The position numbers were made by a program, and so were the translations under genes. Positions 60,069 to 64,000 of a DNA stretch of 64,000 bases are shown piece after piece. Position 1 is the stretch's first letter; each line of letters starts with the position of its first letter. The notes beneath the pieces were generated by a model that ran no database searches, was not told the DNA's origin, and worked only from the letters and a program-made list of their open reading frames with translations. The DNA is from Candidatus Rifleibacteriota bacterium (GTDB lineage: Bacteria > Muiribacteriota > Ozemobacteria > Ozemobacterales > Ozemobacteraceae): assembly GCA_012517355.1 (NCBI GenBank), contig JAAYVD010000103.1, positions 1 through 64,000 of the forward strand. The letters are read 5' to 3'.

Positions 60069-61934
60069 ATGCCGTCCGCTTCCCCGTTCGCCCCCGTCCG
60101 TGGCCGAAGGGGCCTGTCGATCCCGATCGCCATCATCGCCGGCGGGCTGCTGGTCGTCATGATCAATGCCCTGTCTTTCTACTCCTTCCAGGAAATGGGC
60201 GCGGTCAAGTCCATCCTGGCCCGCAAGAAGGCTGAGTATCTCGCCCACTCGGGGTTGATGTGGGCCTATGCGCGGCTCTGCCGCGGCCGCTGGTACCAAC
60301 CCCCGGGCAACTCCTTCGGAAACCGCGGTGCCACCTGGAAATGGTGCCACCTCGAGGAACCCGACCTGTCGAATGGCGAACCCAACGGCTCGCTCAAGGT
60401 CTGGTTCGACGAGATCCCTTCCAAGCACACCCTGAAACTGCCGCAGGGACGCGGTTTCCTCAAGCAGCTCGACCACATCAAGGTGCTCGCCCTCGCCACC
60501 CAGGGCGGCGAAAAGGCCCTCGTCTACGGCAAGTTCATCGTCTCGCCCGAACCCATCCTCAACAGCGACAGTACCGAGGGCCAGGCCGCCGACACCCCCC
60601 TCGAGGCCGAGCAGGGCGAGGAGTTCGGCCTCGAAATCCCGAAGGTGCTGATCAACGCCGGCGAAGAGGGCGGGGCCGACGAATCGAAGATGCAGGTCAT
60701 CGAGGTGCGCAAAGCCGCGGGGTCGAAGGTCAAGAAGGGGGAGATCATCGCCGTGCTGGGCTCGTATTTCATCAAGCCCTACCGTGGCCTGTCCACCCAG
60801 CGGTACATGCTGAAGGCCCCCTACGACGGCGTCCTGAAGGGGCTCACCCTCGTCCCCGGCACCGACGTGGCGGTCGGTTCGAGATACGCCGACTTCAAAC
60901 GCGACCCGTTGCAGAGCAACACCGACGTCACCCTGAAGAAGATGGTGCGCATCACCCGCATCCCGCTCGCCATCCACCAGGGAATGGACCTGAAGGTCAT
61001 CAAGAACCGGTATGCCATCTTCACCTACGTCAACGGCCTGACCGAGGAATACGTGCGGAACTACGCCTCGGTTCGCGACGCCGCCTCATCTCTCGAAAAC
61101 GTGTTCGAGGATGCCCCGGCCAACCTCTCCGAGGAGGAGGCCCTCCGCCGCCTGGGCGCGGGGCGGGTCGATCAGTCGGCCGATCTGGAGGGGGCCGGCA
61201 AGACGTTCGTCAACGACCTCATGTACGGGTTCTCCCCCCCGGGCGGGCTCGGTTCCACCACCCGGCGGGAGTTTCCGGCGAAATCGGAATACGTCCTGGG
61301 GGTGCAGCCCAGCGAGATCTCGGGGGAATTGAAGGAACTGCTGGGCCTGATCGGCCCTCTGCACGGCAAGAACTACCTCGACATGCTCGAAACCAAACCA
61401 CGCAAGAATCCTGATTTGTACAAGATCGCCTCGACCACCGTCTACGACAAGTCCATGGACGGCGACGGCATCTCGCGGAAGGACAAGAAGAAAGGCACCG
61501 ACGACTACATCGACGACATGACCTGGCTGCAGGACGGCGCCAAGGCCATCAGCGTCACCCTCAACGAGGGCACCCCGTGGGAGCCGGGCCCGTTCGAGGA
61601 CCTGGTCGCCGCCGGCACCATCAAGCGCGAGGATTACTTCTTCTGGCCCAGCAAGAACGGCTACTACCACATCCCCAGCCCCGACCGGGTGCAGATCAAG
61701 TCGGTGGCCGTCCCCTACACCTACGAGAATTCGACGCCCGGCGGCACCGAAACCGGCGAGAAGTTCCGCATGCGGGTCGACTACCTGATGGGGTATTTCA
61801 AGAAGCACTACGACGAGGGCGTCATCAACCCGCCCGCCGATGAGCTCCGGGCCGAGGACGACATCTCCGACACCCCGCAGGCCCCCGGCCCACCCGACGT
61901 GACCGGGGCCCGCATGAACGGCATCTCGAGCTGA
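60069..61934 (+). CDS. Large pseudopilin-like protein with lipoyl-like domain
   Basis: A 621-aa protein. GAGGAGG stands 7 nt before the ATG at 60069; a GTG at 60042 is less likely. The basic leader ends RRG and is followed by LSIPIAIIAGGLLVVMINALSF, a GspK/PilX-like helix without Glu at +5. After about 200 residues comes a region (about 205-275) that reads like a barrel-sandwich hybrid: KVKKGEIIAVLGS in the first half and YMLKAPYDGVLKGLTLVPGTDVAVGS in the second, as in biotinyl/lipoyl and HlyD-type domains but without the modified Lys. The last 350 residues are unrecognised and rich in charged residues. It probably forms the tip partner of the two preceding pseudopilins. Confidence 0.75.
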   Translation: MPSASPFAPVRGRRGLSIPIAIIAGGLLVVMINALSFYSFQEMGAVKSILARKKAEYLAHSGLMWAYARLCRGRWYQPPGNSFGNRGATWKWCHLEEPDLSNGEPNGSLKVWFDEIPSKHTLKLPQGRGFLKQLDHIKVLALATQGGEKALVYGKFIVSPEPILNSDSTEGQAADTPLEAEQGEEFGLEIPKVLINAGEEGGADESKMQVIEVRKAAGSKVKKGEIIAVLGSYFIKPYRGLSTQRYMLKAPYDGVLKGLTLVPGTDVAVGSRYADFKRDPLQSNTDVTLKKMVRITRIPLAIHQGMDLKVIKNRYAIFTYVNGLTEEYVRNYASVRDAASSLENVFEDAPANLSEEEALRRLGAGRVDQSADLEGAGKTFVNDLMYGFSPPGGLGSTTRREFPAKSEYVLGVQPSEISGELKELLGLIGPLHGKNYLDMLETKPRKNPDLYKIASTTVYDKSMDGDGISRKDKKKGTDDYIDDMTWLQDGAKAISVTLNEGTPWEPGPFEDLVAAGTIKREDYFFWPSKNGYYHIPSPDRVQIKSVAVPYTYENSTPGGTETGEKFRMRVDYLMGYFKKHYDEGVINPPADELRAEDDISDTPQAPGPPDVTGARMNGISS

Positions 61935-61943
61935 TCCCGACGG

Positions 61944-61957
61944 GCGGGGCCCCGCCG
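61944..61957. terminator. Palindrome between convergent genes
   Basis: GGCGGGGCCCCGCC, a perfect 14-bp palindrome 10 bp after the stop of the large pseudopilin gene. The loopless centre and missing T run make it a weak terminator call. Confidence 0.3.
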
Positions 61958-62028
61958 CCCCCCTGCCCGGTCCCGGCCCTGCCGGCCGCCCACCCGGGAC
62001 GGCCCGCGCATCCGTGTTCCCCGGTTTC

Positions 62029-62868
62029 TCAGGGCTGGGCCAGGATCTTCGGCACCTCTGCCTGGAGCACGGCCAGGATGCGCGGAATGGGCGGCCGCAT
62101 CCGGGGCTCCTTCTCCAGCATGCCGAAGACGGTGTCGCGCAGGCCGGCGAACTTCGGCAGGGCATCGAACTGGGCGGCCGGCAGCGGCTCGGTGACGTGC
62201 CGCAGGATCTGGTTGATGTTGAACCCCTTCCCCTCTTCGAACTGGAAGGGGACCGTGCCGGTCAAAAACTCCCAGAAGATGATGCCGAGCGAGTAGATGT
62301 CGGTGGCCTCGGTGAGCGGCTTCCCCTGGCACTGTTCGGGGGACATGTAGGTCGGGGTCCCGAGAATGGTACCAGGCTTGGTCAGCTTCTCGCGGGTCTT
62401 GGCCAGCCCGAAGTCGATGATCTTGAGCTGCCCGTCCTTGCCGATGAGGAGGTTGCTGGGCTTGAGATCCCGGTGGAGGACCTGCCGGTTGTGGCACTCC
62501 TGCACCCCCTCGAGCACCTGTTGGAAGCAACGGAAGAGGGTCGGCAGATCACCCCGCAGTTCCTCTTTCCTCGCCGCCATCGATTGGCCATCGACGAACT
62601 CGGTGACCAGGTAGGGGATGTTCCCCTCCTTTTCGAGGGCGTAGATCCGGGCGATCGCCGGATGCCGAAGCGACGAGAGGACCTCCCCTTCCTTGATGAA
62701 CCGTTTGAGGATGTCGATGTCGCTGCTGCCCGGCCCGTCGAGGATCTTCACCGTGACGTCCCGGTTGCCCTCCCGGTCGCGGGCCTTGTAGATGGTTCCG
62801 TTGCGGCCTTCGCCGATGTACTGGATGATTTCGTACCGGTCGCGGATCAGATCGCCTGGCTTGCGCAT
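62029..62868 (-). CDS. Serine/threonine protein kinase (Hanks type)
   Basis: A 279-aa soluble kinase. ATG at 62868 follows GAGAGG; the 30 residues upstream do not look like part of a kinase. The glycine loop is IGEGRNGTIYKA, the catalytic Lys is in VTVKIL, the HRD loop reads HRDLKPSNLL, the metal Asp is in IIDFGLAKT (DFG), and the activation loop has GTPTYMSPEQ with TDIYSLGIIFWEFLTG after it. There is no C-terminal TM or PASTA region and the usual domain is only just complete, so the protein is a minimal cytoplasmic kinase. Substrates are unknown; the STAS protein 3 kb away is a candidate only by proximity. Confidence 0.92.
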   Translation of the reverse strand: MRKPGDLIRDRYEIIQYIGEGRNGTIYKARDREGNRDVTVKILDGPGSSDIDILKRFIKEGEVLSSLRHPAIARIYALEKEGNIPYLVTEFVDGQSMAARKEELRGDLPTLFRCFQQVLEGVQECHNRQVLHRDLKPSNLLIGKDGQLKIIDFGLAKTREKLTKPGTILGTPTYMSPEQCQGKPLTEATDIYSLGIIFWEFLTGTVPFQFEEGKGFNINQILRHVTEPLPAAQFDALPKFAGLRDTVFGMLEKEPRMRPPIPRILAVLQAEVPKILAQP

Positions 62869-63097
62869 GCGTTCCTCTCTTGTCGTGGATTGCGGCAGGA
62901 CCGGGAACCCGCCCGGAGCCGACCGGCCCATTGTAGGGAATCGGCCGCGCGGGGTCAAGACAGGTGCGGGTCAGGCCGGGCACCCGGTGGAAATTTCCCG
63001 GCGATTCGTGTATATGCCAGGGATCACCGCCCCCGGCCCGCCGGATCGCCCCGGCGGAATCCTGACGGGACGGCGGCCGGAAAGGGGGCAGACCACG

Positions 63098-63541
63098 ATG
63101 GACAACGGCATCAGGTTCCGCGACATGACGATGGACGACTACCCCGCCGTGCGGGCGCTCTGGGAAGCCGAGCCCGGCATCAAGGTGAGCGCGGTGGACT
63201 CCCCCGTGGCGGTGCGCACCCTGTTGGCGCGTTCCCCCGGCATCAGCCTGGTGGCCGAGCGCGACGGCCGGATCCTCGGCTCGGTCCTCGGCAGCCAGGA
63301 CACCCGGCGGGGGTATGTCCACCACCTCGTGGTGGCGCCGGAATGCCGCGGGAAGGGCCTCGGCCGGCGCCTGATGGAGGCGGTGCTGCAGCGGTTCGCC
63401 GCCGCGGGCATCCCGAAGGTCCACCTGTTCGTGATGCGGAACAACCGATCCGTCGAGGATTTCTACCGCCACCTCGGCTGGACCGAACGGACCGACCTCA
63501 CGATGTTCAGCTACGACCTCCCCGCTCCCCCGCAGCCCTGA
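63098..63541 (+). CDS. GNAT family N-acetyltransferase
   Basis: A 147-aa acetyltransferase using acetyl-CoA; substrate not readable. IRFRDMTMDDYPAVRALW is the opening motif C, LVAERDGRILGSVLGSQD gives motif D, VHHLVVAPECRGKGLGRRLMEAVLQ is motif A with the CoA-binding R-x-x-G-x-G/A pattern, and LFVMRNNRSVEDFYRHLGW gives motif B. A GGGGG-containing site stands before the ATG at 63098. It converges with the AAA+ gene downstream and diverges from the kinase gene. Confidence 0.88.
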   Translation: MDNGIRFRDMTMDDYPAVRALWEAEPGIKVSAVDSPVAVRTLLARSPGISLVAERDGRILGSVLGSQDTRRGYVHHLVVAPECRGKGLGRRLMEAVLQRFAAAGIPKVHLFVMRNNRSVEDFYRHLGWTERTDLTMFSYDLPAPPQP

Positions 63542-63587
63542 CCGGGCGGCGCGGCCGGCCAGGCGCGGCCGGCCCCCGGGCCGGTCA
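63539..63587. terminator. Nested inverted repeat between convergent genes
   Basis: The arms TGACCGG (63539-63545) and CCGGTCA (63581-63587) enclose two direct GCGCGGCCGGCC units (about 63549 and 63564), each self-complementary in GGCCGGCC. It lies between the GNAT gene and the AAA+ gene, so it may end both transcripts. Confidence 0.4.
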
Positions 63588-63608
63588 CGATCGCCCCGGC
63601 AACCGGTC

Positions 63609-64000
63609 CTACCGTATCTTGACCAACGTCCGCCCGGTCTCCGGGTCGTAGTCGACCGCGACCTCGACGGCCTTTTCCCAGTCGTCCTGGCAGGCGGCCT
63701 CCGACAGGGGCTGGCAGAAGGCACGTTCCAGGTTGCGGACCAGGTGCCGGGCCCCGAGGTCGGGATTGTAGCCCTTCTCCACGATGTGGGTGAGCAGGGC
63801 CTCGCCACAGGTCACCGCCTTGCCGCGCCCCTTCCACCGCCCGATCTCGTCTTCGAGGAGCCGGTTGCCGATGGCCCGGAGATCGGCCGGACGCAGGGGC
63901 CGGAACAGGATGATCTCGTCGATGCGGTTCACGAACTCGCTGGGCAGGATCTTCAGCAGATACCCGAGAACCGGCCGGGGTTGCGCCTCCGCCCGGTCGA
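63609..64000 (-). CDS. ClpB/ClpC-like AAA+ ATPase, C-terminal end (gene runs off the window)
   Basis: The last 130 codons of an AAA+ chaperone. LPSEFVNRIDEIILFRPL is the conserved end of the second AAA+ module of ClpA/B/C proteins (sensor region with the Arg finger in NRID). The small C-terminal domain follows: LLEDEIGRWKG, LLTHIVEKGYNPDLGARHLVRNLERAF with the sensor-2 GAR motif. The gene continues beyond the right edge, so the N-terminal and first AAA+ domain cannot be seen and ClpB (disaggregase) cannot be told from ClpA/ClpC (protease partner). The listed start is only the window edge. Confidence 0.85.
   Translation of the reverse strand, partial: DRAEAQPRPVLGYLLKILPSEFVNRIDEIILFRPLRPADLRAIGNRLLEDEIGRWKGRGKAVTCGEALLTHIVEKGYNPDLGARHLVRNLERAFCQPLSEAACQDDWEKAVEVAVDYDPETGRTLVKIR

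Noticed and set aside
62869-62958. Longer N-terminus of the Ser/Thr kinase
   Set aside because: The extra 30 residues show no conservation and the inner ATG has the better ribosome-binding site.

Overview
This window comes from a very GC-rich Gram-negative bacterium. It encodes a TolC/RND efflux pump, several type IV pilin-like minor pseudopilins and many secreted proteins with signal peptides. An oxygen-sensitive glycyl-radical enzyme and a glycyl-radical-type radical SAM activase imply an anaerobic or microaerophilic life style. The combination of GlgE-type glucan synthesis, pseudopilin clusters, class III cyclases and very Pro/Ala-rich linkers would fit a deep-branching environmental lineage (Riflebacteria is one candidate), but nothing here proves the lineage. 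No rRNA, tRNA, CRISPR array or intact insertion sequence was seen.

Layout. 1-2650: secreted proteins of unknown role, one with a secretin-N0-like C-terminus. 2800-6740: glgE, glgM and a histidine phosphatase (alpha-glucan synthesis through maltose 1-phosphate). 6900-8130: M48 metalloprotease with its own promoter and terminator. 8500-12960: hpdBCA, the 4-hydroxyphenylacetate decarboxylase operon that forms p-cresol, enclosed by two direct copies of a 158-bp repeat. 13500-15180: BtpA-like protein and a membrane or secreted protein. 15270-22380: TetR-controlled RND efflux operon with a recognisable promoter and palindromic operator. 22400-25250: a ketoacyl synthase III-like protein lacking two catalytic residues, a 53-aa protein, and two paralogous proteins that each carry two ribbon-helix-helix modules. 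25680-29000: an ankyrin-containing protein of 1104 aa. 29375-38200: a BaiN/HI0933-type flavoprotein, then a 2394-aa double-module class III cyclase. 38200-43270: Uup-type ABC-F ATPase, a stretch of gene debris (histidine kinase tail, rtcA head), and intact rtcB. 43270-49050: a three-gene operon with two DUF3857/transglutaminase-like proteins. 49300-61930: HEAT and TPR membrane proteins, five or six pseudopilin-like proteins, a CHASE2-adenylate cyclase and a STAS protein. 61930-64000: Ser/Thr kinase, GNAT acetyltransferase, and the C-terminus of a ClpB/ClpC-like AAA+ ATPase.

The most notable points are these. (1) The 2394-aa cyclase has two cyclase domains with complementary active-site losses, as in mammalian transmembrane adenylyl cyclases. 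(2) A family of about 70-bp repeats lies both between genes and, in frame, inside at least three coding sequences. (3) The p-cresol operon is flanked by direct repeats. (4) A pseudopilin cluster is interleaved with a cyclase and a STAS protein. (5) Several genes have a -10 box only 6-8 nt before the start codon, suggesting leaderless mRNAs. Second-messenger signalling (two cyclases), phospho-signalling (Ser/Thr kinase, STAS) and a pilus or secretion-like surface system appear together and may be linked, but that link is inference.
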